This document shows positions 25,948-34,914 of a DNA stretch of 64,000 nucleotides, piece after piece. Under the pieces are notes generated by a model. The model saw nothing but the letters and a program-made list of their open reading frames with translations. It was not told where the DNA came from and did no database searches. The stretch lies in the NCBI RefSeq assembly GCF_001513955.1, contig NZ_KQ948150.1, positions 1 to 64,000 of the forward strand. Reading direction: 5' to 3'. How positions within the stretch are numbered: the stretch's first letter is position 1; every line of letters begins with the position of its first letter. This stretch comes from Streptomyces pseudovenezuelae (GTDB lineage Bacteria > Actinomycetota > Actinomycetes > Streptomycetales > Streptomycetaceae). The translations under genes and the position numbers were made by a program.

Positions 25948-27105
25948 TCATCCCGCGGGGGCGAGCCGCTCGGCGGGAGCGGGTTCGCGCAGCCCGCTGA
26001 GCAACAGACCGCCCAGCGCGGGCAGGGCGATCAACGGCACCAGCGCGGTCCGCAGGGACGCGGCGTCGGCCAGCGCTCCCAGCGCCGGTGCGGCCAGGCC
26101 GCCGACGCTCACCGTCAGGCCCAGCGTGACGCCGCTCGCCGTGCCCACCCGCCCGGGCAGGTAGTCCTGGCCGAGAGTGACGTGCAGGGAGAACGGCACG
26201 TACAGGCCGGCCGAGGTCACTGCGACGAACAGGTACACCGCGGGACCGGGGACGAACACCACACCTGCCACCGCGGGCACCGTGAGGGCGTACGCCCCGC
26301 GCACCACCGGGAGGCGCCCGAACCGGTCGGCGAGCCGGCCCCCGAGAACCGTGCCCACGGCACCTCCCGTGTAGAGCACGCACAGCGCCGCCGTACCGGC
26401 CACGTCTCCGCCGCCGACGCGTTCACGGACGTACAGCGACACGAAGGCGCTCAGCCCGACGAACACCACCGACCGGCAGACGACGGCACCCGAGAGCCGC
26501 AGGAACGACGGCCAGTCGTCGGTTCCGGCCCGCGCTTTCCCCGGTCCCGGCGCCGGGCGCGCCCCGGACGCGCGCACCGCTGCCGCGCAGAGGCCCGCGC
26601 CCGCCACGGCCGGCACGACCAGCAGGGGAGAGGCGTCCAGGCCGCCGCCCGCCATCACGGCGGCCACCAGCAGCGGGGCCAGGGCGAAGCCGACGTTGCC
26701 GCCCAGCGAGAACCACCCCATCCCTGTGTTGCCGCCGGACGCGACGGCCCGCGCCGCCCGGGCGGCCTCCGGGTGATAGGCCGCGACCCCGATCCCGGAC
26801 ACGGCGACCGCCGCCAAGGTCAGCGGATAGGAGCCGCAGACCCCGCTCAGCGCGACACCCACCCCCGCGGTCAGCGCGCTCAGCGGCAGCAGCCACGGCA
26901 TCGCCCGGCGGTCGGTGAGCGCGCCGAACAACGGCTGCACGACCGACGACAACAACGACGCGGCGAGCACGATGCCCGAGGCGGCGGCGTAGGACAGGGC
27001 GCGCTCGGTGACGAAGAACGGCACCAGGGCGGCGACGGCCCCCTGATACACGTCCACGCAGGCGTGACCGAGCGACATCAGCGTGAGCGAACGGTTCCTG
27101 AACAC
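25948..27105 (-). CDS. MFS exporter, fosmidomycin-resistance (Fsr) type
   Basis: A 385-residue, 12-helix transporter. The opening RNRSLTLMSLGHACVDVYQG and LVPFFVTERALSYAAAS are diagnostic of Fsr-like exporters. Motif A-like GALTDRRAMPWLL is in the loop after helix 2, and GGRLADRFGRLPVVR is its counterpart in the second half. GTG at 27105 is chosen because GAGG lies 10 nt before it and the family starts here; longer in-frame starts would overlap the divergent AraC gene. Its probable regulator is that AraC protein. Substrate unproven. Confidence 0.87.
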   Translation of the reverse strand: MFRNRSLTLMSLGHACVDVYQGAVAALVPFFVTERALSYAAASGIVLAASLLSSVVQPLFGALTDRRAMPWLLPLSALTAGVGVALSGVCGSYPLTLAAVAVSGIGVAAYHPEAARAARAVASGGNTGMGWFSLGGNVGFALAPLLVAAVMAGGGLDASPLLVVPAVAGAGLCAAAVRASGARPAPGPGKARAGTDDWPSFLRLSGAVVCRSVVFVGLSAFVSLYVRERVGGGDVAGTAALCVLYTGGAVGTVLGGRLADRFGRLPVVRGAYALTVPAVAGVVFVPGPAVYLFVAVTSAGLYVPFSLHVTLGQDYLPGRVGTASGVTLGLTVSVGGLAAPALGALADAASLRTALVPLIALPALGGLLLSGLREPAPAERLAPAG

Positions 27106-27160
27106 GAGACCGAGCCTCGCGCGCCCGCCTCCTGGCCCGCTTTCGATAATCTGCCGACTT

Positions 27161-27910
27161 GTGTCGAACATCCGCCACACCCCGGTGGCGCCCACCCGCG
27201 CCCAGCGCCTCGCCGCGGGCGACCGCATCGACGCCCACCGACACGACGACCACCAGATCGTCTACGCCGGCTCCGGCGTCCTCGCCGTCACCACCGACGC
27301 CGGCACCTGGTTCGCCCCCGGCACCCGGGCCATCTGGGTCCCGGCGGGCACCAGCCACGCCCACCGCGCCCACGGCCGGCTCGACCTGCACCTGGTCGGA
27401 CTGCCCGCCGACGACAACCCGCTCGGCCTGGACGCCCCCACGGTCCTCGCCGTAGGCCCGCTGCTGCGCGAGCTGATCCTCGCCTACACCCGCGACCCCG
27501 CCGACGACAGCCCCGAACGCCACCGCCTCCTCGCCGTTCTCCGCGATCAGCTGCGGGCCTCGCAGCAGCAGCCCCTGCGGCTGCCCGCTCCCAGCGACCC
27601 CCGCCTGGCCGCGGTCTGCGCACTTGTCCACGCCGACCCCGCCGACCCGCGCACCCTGGCCGCCCTCGGCGCCGCGACCGGGGCCTCCGAGCGCACGCTC
27701 AGCCGGCTCTTCCGCAATGAGTTCGGCATGACCTTCCCGCAGTGGCGCACCCAGTCCCGCCTCTACCACGCCCTGCGGATGCTGGCCGACGACGTCCCCG
27801 TGACGACCGTGGCCCACCGCTGCGGCTGGTCCTCAGCGAGCGCCTTCATCGACGTCTTCCGCCGCTCCTTCGGCTGCACCCCGGGCGCCCACAACCGCAG
27901 TTCCCCGTAA
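27161..27910 (+). CDS. AraC-family regulator with cupin sensor domain
   Basis: A 249-residue regulator. The N-terminal AraC-type cupin (about 15-100) has AHRHDDHQIVYAGSGVLAV and WVPAGTSHAHRAHG. The C-terminal double helix-turn-helix (about 150-245) has LAALGAATGASERTLSRLF and VAHRCGWSSASAFIDVFRR. The GTG start at 27161 gives VSNIRHTPVAP. It diverges from the Fsr-like exporter; only 55 nt separate the starts, including an inverted TTCGA...TCGAA repeat. It probably controls that exporter. Confidence 0.88.
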   Translation: MSNIRHTPVAPTRAQRLAAGDRIDAHRHDDHQIVYAGSGVLAVTTDAGTWFAPGTRAIWVPAGTSHAHRAHGRLDLHLVGLPADDNPLGLDAPTVLAVGPLLRELILAYTRDPADDSPERHRLLAVLRDQLRASQQQPLRLPAPSDPRLAAVCALVHADPADPRTLAALGAATGASERTLSRLFRNEFGMTFPQWRTQSRLYHALRMLADDVPVTTVAHRCGWSSASAFIDVFRRSFGCTPGAHNRSSP

Positions 27911-27981
27911 CGACGGAGGCCGCCGGACGAGGTGTCTGTACCGTCCAGTAATGTGCGCGGCAGCCCCCCGAAGGAGGAACC

Positions 27982-28362
27982 GTGCCACGGTCCCCACGCT
28001 CGCCCCTGCTGCTCGCCGGCCTGCTCGCCACCGCCGGTGTCGCCCACTTCGCCGCACCGCGCTCGTTCGACGCGACCATCCCGAAGGCCCTGCCCGGCAA
28101 GCCCCGGACCTGGACCCACGCCAGCGGCGCCGTGGAGCTCGCGCTCGCCGCCGGTCTGGCGCTGCCCAAGACCCGGCAGGCCGCCGCCCTCGCCTCCGCC
28201 GCCTTCTTCGTCGGGGTGTTCCCCGCCAACGTCAAGATGGCCGTCGACTGGCGCCACCGGCCGACCCCCCAGAAGGCTGCCGCCCTCGGCCGGCTGCCGC
28301 TGCAACTGCCGCTCGTGCTGTGGGCACGCAGCATCGCGAAGAACGCGGAGGGCCAGGCATGA
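27982..28362 (+). CDS. DoxX-like small membrane protein
   Basis: A 126-residue protein with four predicted membrane helices (LLLAGLLATAGVAHFAA, AVELALAAGLALP, ALASAAFFVGVFPANV, LPLQLPLVLWA). The spacing AHFAAPRSFDATIPKALPGK followed by WTHASGAVE resembles DoxX-family proteins linked to redox or thiosulphate handling in other bacteria. GTG start. It overlaps the peroxiredoxin gene by 4 nt, suggesting a shared oxidative-stress role. Confidence 0.72.
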   Translation: MPRSPRSPLLLAGLLATAGVAHFAAPRSFDATIPKALPGKPRTWTHASGAVELALAAGLALPKTRQAAALASAAFFVGVFPANVKMAVDWRHRPTPQKAAALGRLPLQLPLVLWARSIAKNAEGQA

Positions 28363-28826
28363 GCAAGGCACCGGAGACCGGCGACACCGTCGAGGACTTC
28401 GAGCTCCCCGACGAGACCGGCACCGGCCGCAAGCTGTCCGAGCTGCTCGCCGACGGCCCGGTCGTCCTCTTCTTCTACCCCGCCGCCCTGACGTCCGGCT
28501 GCACCGCGGAGGCCTGCCACTTCCGCGATCTGGCCGCCGAGTTCGCAGCCGTCGGCGCCCAGCCGGTCGGCATCAGCGGCGACACCGTCGAGCGCCAGCA
28601 GGAGTTCGCCGGGCGCCACACCCTCGGCATGCCCCTCCTGTCCGACGTCGACGGCAGGATACGAGAGCTGTTCGGTGTCAAGCGCGGCTTCTCCCTGGCG
28701 CCCACCAAGCGGGTCACCTTCGTCATCGCCGAGGACCGGACCGTGCTGGAGGTCGTCCGCAGCGAGCTGCGCATGAACACCCACGCCGACCGAGCCCTCG
28801 CCGCGCTCCGCGAACGCGGAAAGTGA
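28359..28826 (+). CDS. Peroxiredoxin (BCP/PrxQ type)
   Basis: A 155-residue thiol peroxidase. The peroxidatic Cys48 and resolving Cys53 are in SGCTAEACHF, the atypical 2-Cys BCP pattern; the upstream Thr/Pro positions of the active site read YPAALTSGC (normally PxxxTxxC). It reduces hydroperoxides with electrons from thioredoxin. Translationally coupled to the DoxX-like gene. Full length for the family. Confidence 0.92.
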   Translation: MSKAPETGDTVEDFELPDETGTGRKLSELLADGPVVLFFYPAALTSGCTAEACHFRDLAAEFAAVGAQPVGISGDTVERQQEFAGRHTLGMPLLSDVDGRIRELFGVKRGFSLAPTKRVTFVIAEDRTVLEVVRSELRMNTHADRALAALRERGK

Positions 28827-28901
28827 CGGCCGTGGGACGCAGCAGCCCCGCAGTCCTCCGTTTCGGTTGAACCGACCGGGCAAAAGAACGATCCTGAACA
28901 A

Positions 28902-31247
28902 ATGGTGCACGGCTCTGCTGCGGCGATCGTCGATACCCGAGGTGTGGTCAGGGGCTGGAGCGAAGGCGCCCGCGAACTGACGGGATACCCGGCCGACGAG
29001 GTCGTGGGGCGCCCGGCCCATGACCTGCTCACCGAGGACCTGACGGCCGACGCCGTCGCGGATCTGGTCGGCACCGCCGTGCTGCGCCGCCGCGACGGCT
29101 CGTCCGTCGCGCTGCTGCTCACCGCCTGTGCCGTGCTCGGTGAGGACGGGCAGCCCTCCGGCTACATGATCACCGCCGAGGCCCCCGGTGCCCCCGAGCC
29201 GACCCTGGCTGGCCAGGCCTTCCAGCACGCGTCCGTGGCCATGTCCGTCTTCGACGCGGGTCAGCACTACCTGCGGCTGAACGATGTGGCCTGCCGGATC
29301 ATGGGCGTACCGCAGGAAGCGCTGCTGGGGCAGCACTTCCCGGAGAGCGTGGAGGACCGCCAGGCGCATCGCGGCTGGCTCGCCCACCTGCGCCAGGTCG
29401 TCGACACCGGCCGTCCGGTCCGGTACGAGAGCTTCACCGGGGCTCCCGCGCTGAACCGGGAGCACTCGTGGACCACCGACATGTGGCCCCTGCGGGACGG
29501 CGACGGCGAGGTCCACGCGGTGGCCGTCGCGTCCTTCGACAGCACCGCGCAGTACTGGGCCCGGCAGCGACTGCTCCTGCTCAACGAGGCCGCGGCCACC
29601 ATCGGCACCACCCTCGACGTGGTGCGCACCGCCGAGGAACTCATCGGACTGCTCGTGCCCCGCTACGCCGACTTCGCCAGCGTCGACCTTCTCGACTGGG
29701 TCCTGGGCACGGACGAACCGCCCACCGTCCTGGAAGGCGACATCCTGCTGCGCCGCGTCGCCCACGGCTCCGCCCACGAGGGCACCCCCGAGGCCGCCGT
29801 CCGCCTCGGCGAGGCCGACGTCTACCCCGCCTCCTCGCCACCCGCCCGGGCCCTGCGGGACGGCCGGGCGGCCCTCAGCCAGGCCGGCGAACCCGACTTC
29901 ATGCGCTGGGTCGCCGAGCGCAACACCCGCGCCCCGGCCGGCCGCCCCTACCGCAAGGGCGCCCACTCCCTGCTCGCCGTGCCGCTCAGGGCCCGCGGCA
30001 CCACCCTCGGGGTCGTGGTCGCCGTCCGGATCTCCCACCCCGACGACTTCGGCGACGACGACGCCGTCCTCGGCGAGGAACTCGCCAGCCGGGCCGCCGT
30101 CTGCATCGACAACGCCCGCCGCTTCGCCCGTGAGCGCACCACCGCCCTGGCCCTGCAGAACAGCCTGCTGCCGCGCGGTCTGCCCGGACAGGCCGTGGTC
30201 GAGGTCGCCCACCGCTATCTGCCCTGCGGCTCGCTGGCCGGCGTCGGCGGCGACTGGTTCGACGTCATCCCGCTCTCCGGCAGCCGCGTCGCCCTCGTCG
30301 TCGGCGACGTCGTCGGACACGGCATCCCCTCCTCGGCGACCATGGGCCGCCTGTGTACGGCGGTGCGCACCCTCGCCGACGTCGACCTGCCGCCCGACGA
30401 ACTCCTCACCCACCTCGACGACCTGGTCACCCACCTCGCCTCGGACGACCGCGACGACGAGGCCGCCGAACTGGGCGCCACCTGCCTCTATGCCGTCTAC
30501 GACCCCGTCTCGCGCCGCCTCACCACGGCCGCCGCAGGCCACCCGCCACCCGCTGTCGTCCTGCCCGACGGCAGCGCGCACCTCGTGCCGCTGAGCGCGG
30601 GGCCCCCGCTCGGCGTCGGCGGACTGCCCTTCGAGGCCACGGAGATCGAACTGCCCGAAGGAGCCGTGGTCGCCCTCTACACCGACGGGCTCATCGAGGA
30701 CCGGGACCGCGACCTCGACCACGCCACCGACGAACTGTGCCGCGCGCTCACCGCGAGGACCGACACCCTCGACGACCTGTGCGACAGCGTCCTGAAGGCC
30801 GTACTGCCCGAGGAACCCGGCGACGACGTGGCCCTGCTGCTGGCCCGTACCCGGGCCCTGGGCGCGGACCGGGTCGCCACCTGGGACGTCGAACCCGACC
30901 CCGCGCACGTGGCCGCCACCCGGCAGGCCGCCACCGAGCAACTCACCGCCTGGGGACTGGAGGAGGCCTCCTTCGTCACCGAACTCGTCGTCAGCGAACT
31001 GGTCACCAACGCCATCCGCTACGGCGAACCGCCCATCCAACTGCGCCTGATCCGGGACCGCACCCTCATCTGCGAGGTCTCCGACGGCAGTTCCACCTCA
31101 CCGCACCTGCGGCGCGCCCACGCCTTCGACGAGGGCGGCCGCGGGCTGTTGCTGGTCGCCCAGCTCACCCAGCGCTGGGGCAGCAGGCAGACCGGCAGCG
31201 GCAAGACGATCTGGGCCGAACAGTCCCTGGAACCGGCCGACTTCTGA
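28902..31247 (+). CDS. PAS-PAS-GAF-SpoIIE phosphatase with C-terminal HATPase
   Basis: A 781-residue cytoplasmic signalling protein. Two PAS domains (about 1-95, with GWSEGARELTGYPADEVVG, and about 105-225, with YLRLNDVACRIMGVPQEALL) precede a GAF domain (about 235-410). A PP2C/SpoIIE phosphatase follows (about 425-645), containing the metal-binding GVGGDWFD near 449, VVGDVVGHG and ALYTDGLIEDRD. An anti-sigma-type HATPase closes it (about 655-780), with ELVVSELVTNAIRYG and DEGGRGLLLVAQL. Such fused proteins control partner-switching of SigB-type factors; a link to the sigma factor at 5264 is possible but not shown. ATG start. Confidence 0.93.
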   Translation: MVHGSAAAIVDTRGVVRGWSEGARELTGYPADEVVGRPAHDLLTEDLTADAVADLVGTAVLRRRDGSSVALLLTACAVLGEDGQPSGYMITAEAPGAPEPTLAGQAFQHASVAMSVFDAGQHYLRLNDVACRIMGVPQEALLGQHFPESVEDRQAHRGWLAHLRQVVDTGRPVRYESFTGAPALNREHSWTTDMWPLRDGDGEVHAVAVASFDSTAQYWARQRLLLLNEAAATIGTTLDVVRTAEELIGLLVPRYADFASVDLLDWVLGTDEPPTVLEGDILLRRVAHGSAHEGTPEAAVRLGEADVYPASSPPARALRDGRAALSQAGEPDFMRWVAERNTRAPAGRPYRKGAHSLLAVPLRARGTTLGVVVAVRISHPDDFGDDDAVLGEELASRAAVCIDNARRFARERTTALALQNSLLPRGLPGQAVVEVAHRYLPCGSLAGVGGDWFDVIPLSGSRVALVVGDVVGHGIPSSATMGRLCTAVRTLADVDLPPDELLTHLDDLVTHLASDDRDDEAAELGATCLYAVYDPVSRRLTTAAAGHPPPAVVLPDGSAHLVPLSAGPPLGVGGLPFEATEIELPEGAVVALYTDGLIEDRDRDLDHATDELCRALTARTDTLDDLCDSVLKAVLPEEPGDDVALLLARTRALGADRVATWDVEPDPAHVAATRQAATEQLTAWGLEEASFVTELVVSELVTNAIRYGEPPIQLRLIRDRTLICEVSDGSSTSPHLRRAHAFDEGGRGLLLVAQLTQRWGSRQTGSGKTIWAEQSLEPADF

Positions 31248-31256
31248 CCGCCGCGC

Positions 31257-31691
31257 TCACTGGAAGGAACAGCCGGGGTTCGGCACGTCCTCCGAGTACG
31301 GCGAGCCGTGCGGGAGCACGTACAGCACCTCCAGGACGAGCGGGGTGTCCCCCTCGTTGCGGCCGAGATGGACGTCTCCCGGGCCGCCCGGCTCGCGCAC
31401 GACGGTGCCCCGCGGGTACACGCCGTCGCCCGCGCAGTCGGAGTGGTAGTGGCTGAGCGTGCCCTGCTTGACGTACCCGTAGACGGGGCCGTCGTGGTAG
31501 TGCCAGCCGGTCGCCTGGCCCGGCGGGACGGTGATCTCTCTGAGGACGTAGTCGGTGTCGCCGACGGTCTTCTGGGCGACCAGGGTGGCGGTCACTCCGG
31601 GGCCGGGCGGGGTCGCCTGTGCGGCGCCGCCGGTGAAGACGGTGGCGGTGACGAGCGCGCCGGATACGGCGGTACGGAGCGCGATGCGCAT
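31257..31691 (-). CDS. Secreted cupin-domain protein
   Basis: A 144-residue protein with an N-terminal signal peptide (MRIALRTAVSGALVTATVF, cleaved near QA-TPP). The mature part is one cupin barrel with metal ligands in WHYHDGPVYGYV and a later HL (GDVHLGR). Two or three cysteines (HSDCAG, NPGCSF) suggest a disulphide. The biochemical role is unknown; such exported cupins often bind metal or sugars. It converges on the phosphatase gene with 9 nt between stops. Confidence 0.82.
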   Translation of the reverse strand: MRIALRTAVSGALVTATVFTGGAAQATPPGPGVTATLVAQKTVGDTDYVLREITVPPGQATGWHYHDGPVYGYVKQGTLSHYHSDCAGDGVYPRGTVVREPGGPGDVHLGRNEGDTPLVLEVLYVLPHGSPYSEDVPNPGCSFQ

Positions 31692-31804
31692 ACGGAAGGC
31701 CTCCTGGCTCAGGTGCGTGAGCGACGACGTGTCGCGGTGGACGTCGCTGTGAACATAGAGGCCCGCACAGGTGCCCGGGGCGGTGTTCGGCGGATCGCCC
31801 GGGC

Positions 31805-32386
31805 TCAGTTCTCCTCGGCGGCGACCTGCGCCAGGGTCCGGCCGGTGCGTACCGAGCGGGCTCGGCGCGGATCCGGTGTGCCGTGTCCGCGGGCCCGCCC
31901 CTCGGCGGTCTTCACCAGCAGCCAGTTGTCCTCACGGAAGCGGGTCAGCGCGTACTGGCCGCGCAGTTTCGTCCCGTGCAGCCGGAACGTGGCGTGCCCG
32001 TGCTCCAGCGACTCGGCGAAGTCGACGGGACGGCCCTGGCGGTCGTGGCTCAGGGGTTCGTAGCTGCCGCGGTCCCAGACGATCACCGTGCCGCCGCCGT
32101 ACTCGCCCGCGGGGATCACGCCCTCGAAGTCCTCGTACTCCAGCGGATGGTCCTCCGTCGGCACCGCCAGGCGCTTGTCCTTGGGCACGTCGGAGGGGCC
32201 CTTCGGGACCGACCAGGACTTCAGCACCTCGCCGACCTGGAGCCGGAAGTCGAAGTGCATCGTGCGCGCGTCGTGGATCTGCACGACGAACCGGGGCGCG
32301 GCACCCGTGGCGCTCTGCCGCCCCCGCGGCTCACGGGTCCGTCCGAAATCCCGTTTGCCGTGGTAGTCGCTCAGTCGCTCACTCAC
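31805..32386 (-). CDS. LigD-type 3'-phosphoesterase domain protein
   Basis: A 193-residue stand-alone version of the LigD N-terminal phosphoesterase domain, which trims 3' ends during non-homologous end-joining. Conserved segments are FVVQIHDARTMHFDFRLQ (His/Asp/His metal site), SWSVPKGPS, EDHPLEYEDFEG and IPAGEYGGGTVIVWD. The tail is Arg-rich. GTG start after GAGGAG. No ligase or Ku gene adjoins; an ATP-dependent ligase without this domain lies 15 kb upstream. Confidence 0.9.
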   Translation of the reverse strand: MSERLSDYHGKRDFGRTREPRGRQSATGAAPRFVVQIHDARTMHFDFRLQVGEVLKSWSVPKGPSDVPKDKRLAVPTEDHPLEYEDFEGVIPAGEYGGGTVIVWDRGSYEPLSHDRQGRPVDFAESLEHGHATFRLHGTKLRGQYALTRFREDNWLLVKTAEGRARGHGTPDPRRARSVRTGRTLAQVAAEEN

Positions 32387-32428
32387 CTGCGGCTCCTCTC
32401 GGAGCGTCCCGGGTACCCCTGCGGGGGT

Positions 32429-33259
32429 TCAGAACTCCTCGTGCGCCTCCGGGTCCCCGCCGAGGCGCCGGTGCGCGCGGTCACCGATCGCCGCCAGCTC
32501 GGCCCCGCTCAGCTCGAAGCCGAACACGTCGAGGTTGGCGCGCTGCCGCTCGGGGTCGCCGGACTTCGGGATGGGCAGGGCACCGAGCTGGGTGTGCCAC
32601 CGCAGGATCACCTGGCCGGGCGTGACCCCGTGCGCCTCGGCGACGCCCGCCACGGCCGGGTCGTCCAGGAGGTCCGAGCCCCGGCCCAGCGGACTCCAGC
32701 TCTCGGTGACGATGCCCTTGGCGGCGTGGAAGGCACGCAGCTCGTCCTGCGGGAACAGGGGGTGCAGCTCGATCTGGTTGACCGACGGCAGGACTCCGGT
32801 CTCCTTCTCCAGCCGCTCGATGTGCGCGGGGGTGAAGTTGGAGACCCCGATCGACCGGACGAGGCCGTCCTCGCGGAGCTTGATCATCGCGTTCCACGAG
32901 TCGACGTACCTGTCGACGCGGGGGAGCGGCCAGTGGACCAGATACAGGTCCACGTACTCCAGGCCCAGACGGGCGCGGGACTCCTCGAAGGAGGCAAGGG
33001 TCTCCTCGTAGCCGTGATGCCGCCCGGGCAGCTTCGTCGTCACGAGGACCTCCTCGCGCGGCACGCCCGCGGCGGCCACCCCGCGGCCGACTCCGGTCTC
33101 GTTGCGGTAGTTCGTCGCCGTGTCGACGAGCCGGTAGCCGCTCTCCAGGGCGGTGGCGACGGCCCGCTCCGCCTCGGTGTCGTCCATCGGCCAGGTGCCC
33201 AGACCGAGGGCGGGGATCTTCGTGCCGTCGTTGAGCGTGTGCGTCGGGATGCTGATCAC
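32429..33259 (-). CDS. Aldo/keto reductase
   Basis: A 276-residue NADPH-dependent reductase of the AKR5 type. The catalytic tetrad is Asp46, Tyr51, Lys76 and His109 (LVDTATNYRNE, VTTKLP, YLVHWP). The cofactor-binding IPKSGDPERQRANLDVF is near the C-terminus. It reduces aldehydes such as 2,5-diketo-gluconate or methylglyoxal in relatives. GTG start (VISIPTHTLNDG) after GGGAAGG. It diverges from the LacI gene by 95 nt, so LacI might influence it. Confidence 0.9.
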   Translation of the reverse strand: MISIPTHTLNDGTKIPALGLGTWPMDDTEAERAVATALESGYRLVDTATNYRNETGVGRGVAAAGVPREEVLVTTKLPGRHHGYEETLASFEESRARLGLEYVDLYLVHWPLPRVDRYVDSWNAMIKLREDGLVRSIGVSNFTPAHIERLEKETGVLPSVNQIELHPLFPQDELRAFHAAKGIVTESWSPLGRGSDLLDDPAVAGVAEAHGVTPGQVILRWHTQLGALPIPKSGDPERQRANLDVFGFELSGAELAAIGDRAHRRLGGDPEAHEEF

Positions 33260-33354
33260 GTGCGGACCTTCCCTTGACTGTGTCGTCCTCCCAGCCTCAC
33301 GGATAGGGTGAGCAATGATCAACCGGACGGGCGGGGACGAGGTCGGCGGACGGC

Positions 33355-34419
33355 ATGGGCGGCACCGAGGAGAAGCGGTCGGCGGGATCCGGGCGTCCCA
33401 CGTCACGGGACGTCGCCCGGCTCGCCGGCGTGTCGCACACGGCCGTCTCCTTCGTGTTCAACGGCCGCGCCGAGGGCAACCTCTCGCCCGCCACCCAGGA
33501 ACGCATCCGGCAGGCGGCCACGCAGCTCGGCTACCGTCCCGATCCCGTCGCCCGCGGCCTGCGCAGCCGCCGTACGGCCGTGATCGGCCTGGTCACCGAC
33601 GAGATCGCGTCCTCGCCCTTCGCCGGCCGGCTGCTGCGCGGCGCCATGGAGACGGCCTGGGACAGCGACCACCTCGTCCTCACCGTCGACTCCGGCGGCG
33701 ACCGCGCCAAGGAGGACGCGGCCGTCGCCGAACTCCTCGACCGGCGCGTCGACGGGATCATCTACGCGGCCATGTCCCTGCGCCGCGTCCGCGTCCCCGA
33801 GGGACTGCACCGCACCCACTCGGTCCTCGCCAACTGCCTGCCCGAGGACGACTCCCTGCCATGCGTGGTCCCCGCCGAGCGGGCCGGCGGCCGTACGGCG
33901 GCCCGGTTGCTCCTCGACCAGGGGCACCGCAGGATCGCGCTGGTCGGGGGAGAGCAGGACATCGCCTCCGTCGAACGGCTCCGCGGCTTCCGGGACGCCC
34001 TGCGCGCGGAGGGCGTCACCCTGCCCAAGGACTGGGTCGTGCGCACCGGCGGCGAGATCTCCAGCGGCTACCAGGGCGCGACCCGCCTGCTCGACGGTGT
34101 CCCCGCCGAGCAGCGCCCGACCGGGATCTTCTGCTACAACGACCGGGTCGCGGCGGGCGCCCTGCACTGCGCGGCCCGCCTCGGCATCACGGTGCCCGGC
34201 GAACTGTCTGTGGTGGGCTACGACGACCAGGAGCACATGGCCGCGTTCCTGTCCCCGCCGCTCACCACCGTCGCGCTGCCGCACCGCGAGATGGGAGAGG
34301 CCGCTGCACGCCTCCTCCTGGACGCCATCGACACCGGCCGCACACCCCCCGCCACCGTCCGCCGCATCGCCTGCCCGATGGTCGGCCGGGGCTCGGTGGG
34401 GCCGGCACCGATGGTGTGA
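33355..34419 (+). CDS. LacI-family repressor
   Basis: A 354-residue sugar-responsive repressor. The helix-turn-helix (about 15-60) has TSRDVARLAGVSHTAVSFVF and IRQAATQLGYRPDPVARGL (hinge). The periplasmic-binding-like domain follows, with AVIGLVTDEIASSPFAG, GHRRIALVGGEQD and FCYNDRVAAGALH. The sugar-uptake/GH32 operon ends just beyond it and runs toward it; its promoter carries two LacI-like palindromes, so this is the best candidate regulator. ATG start. Confidence 0.9.
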   Translation: MGGTEEKRSAGSGRPTSRDVARLAGVSHTAVSFVFNGRAEGNLSPATQERIRQAATQLGYRPDPVARGLRSRRTAVIGLVTDEIASSPFAGRLLRGAMETAWDSDHLVLTVDSGGDRAKEDAAVAELLDRRVDGIIYAAMSLRRVRVPEGLHRTHSVLANCLPEDDSLPCVVPAERAGGRTAARLLLDQGHRRIALVGGEQDIASVERLRGFRDALRAEGVTLPKDWVVRTGGEISSGYQGATRLLDGVPAEQRPTGIFCYNDRVAAGALHCAARLGITVPGELSVVGYDDQEHMAAFLSPPLTTVALPHREMGEAAARLLLDAIDTGRTPPATVRRIACPMVGRGSVGPAPMV

Positions 34420-34740
34420 GTGTGGGGGAGGCTTGGGGCTGCCGGGGGGCCGGGCCGCGATCCTGAGTGAGTGCAGGGTGGAGTTGTCCGGCGTGGTGCT
34501 GGTCGGGTTGTGCGGATTGGCGGTCGGTTCCAGGGGGTTGGGCGGAGGGTGTTCTTGGGTGTGTCGGCGCCGATGGCGTGAGTGCGGAGGGGGCTTGGGG
34601 CTGCTTGGGAGTCCGGGCCGCGATCCGGGGTGAGCGCAGGGTGGCGTTGTCCGGCGCGGTGCTGGTCGGGTTGTGCGGATCGGTGGCCGGGTGCAGGCGG
34701 GTCGATGGCGTGAGTGCGGGGGAAGCCCGCGGCTGGTGAG
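34411..34740. repeat. Degenerate long tandem repeats after the LacI gene
   Basis: About two full copies and one partial copy of an imperfect unit. The units begin at ATGGTGTGAGTG (34411), ATGGCGTGAGTG (34573) and ATGGCGTGAGTG (34705), giving periods of 162 and 132 bp. Shared blocks include GCTTGGGGCTGC, CCGGGCCGCGATCC and GTGCTGGTCGGGTTGTGCGG. The first copy starts inside the last codons of the LacI gene. No gene is convincing in 34420-34914; several frames are open only because of base composition. Confidence 0.8.
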
Positions 34741-34914
34741 GACCACGGGCCGTCACCCGAAGCGCTGTTCCTGCGCGACGGTGTCCGGCGCGGTGAGCGC
34801 CGGTCTCGCCGCCGGCCTCCTGGCAGGCCTGTGCGACCGGTCGACGCCGGCGGCACCGCCGAGCCGCCCCTGCCGCACGACCGGCCCGAGCGCACGCTCA
34901 GCCCGGTCGGGGCC

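Noticed and set aside
27846..31040. A 1064-codon open frame antisense to the peroxiredoxin and PP2C genes
   Set aside because: Same reason; it runs across several real genes and intergenic gaps.
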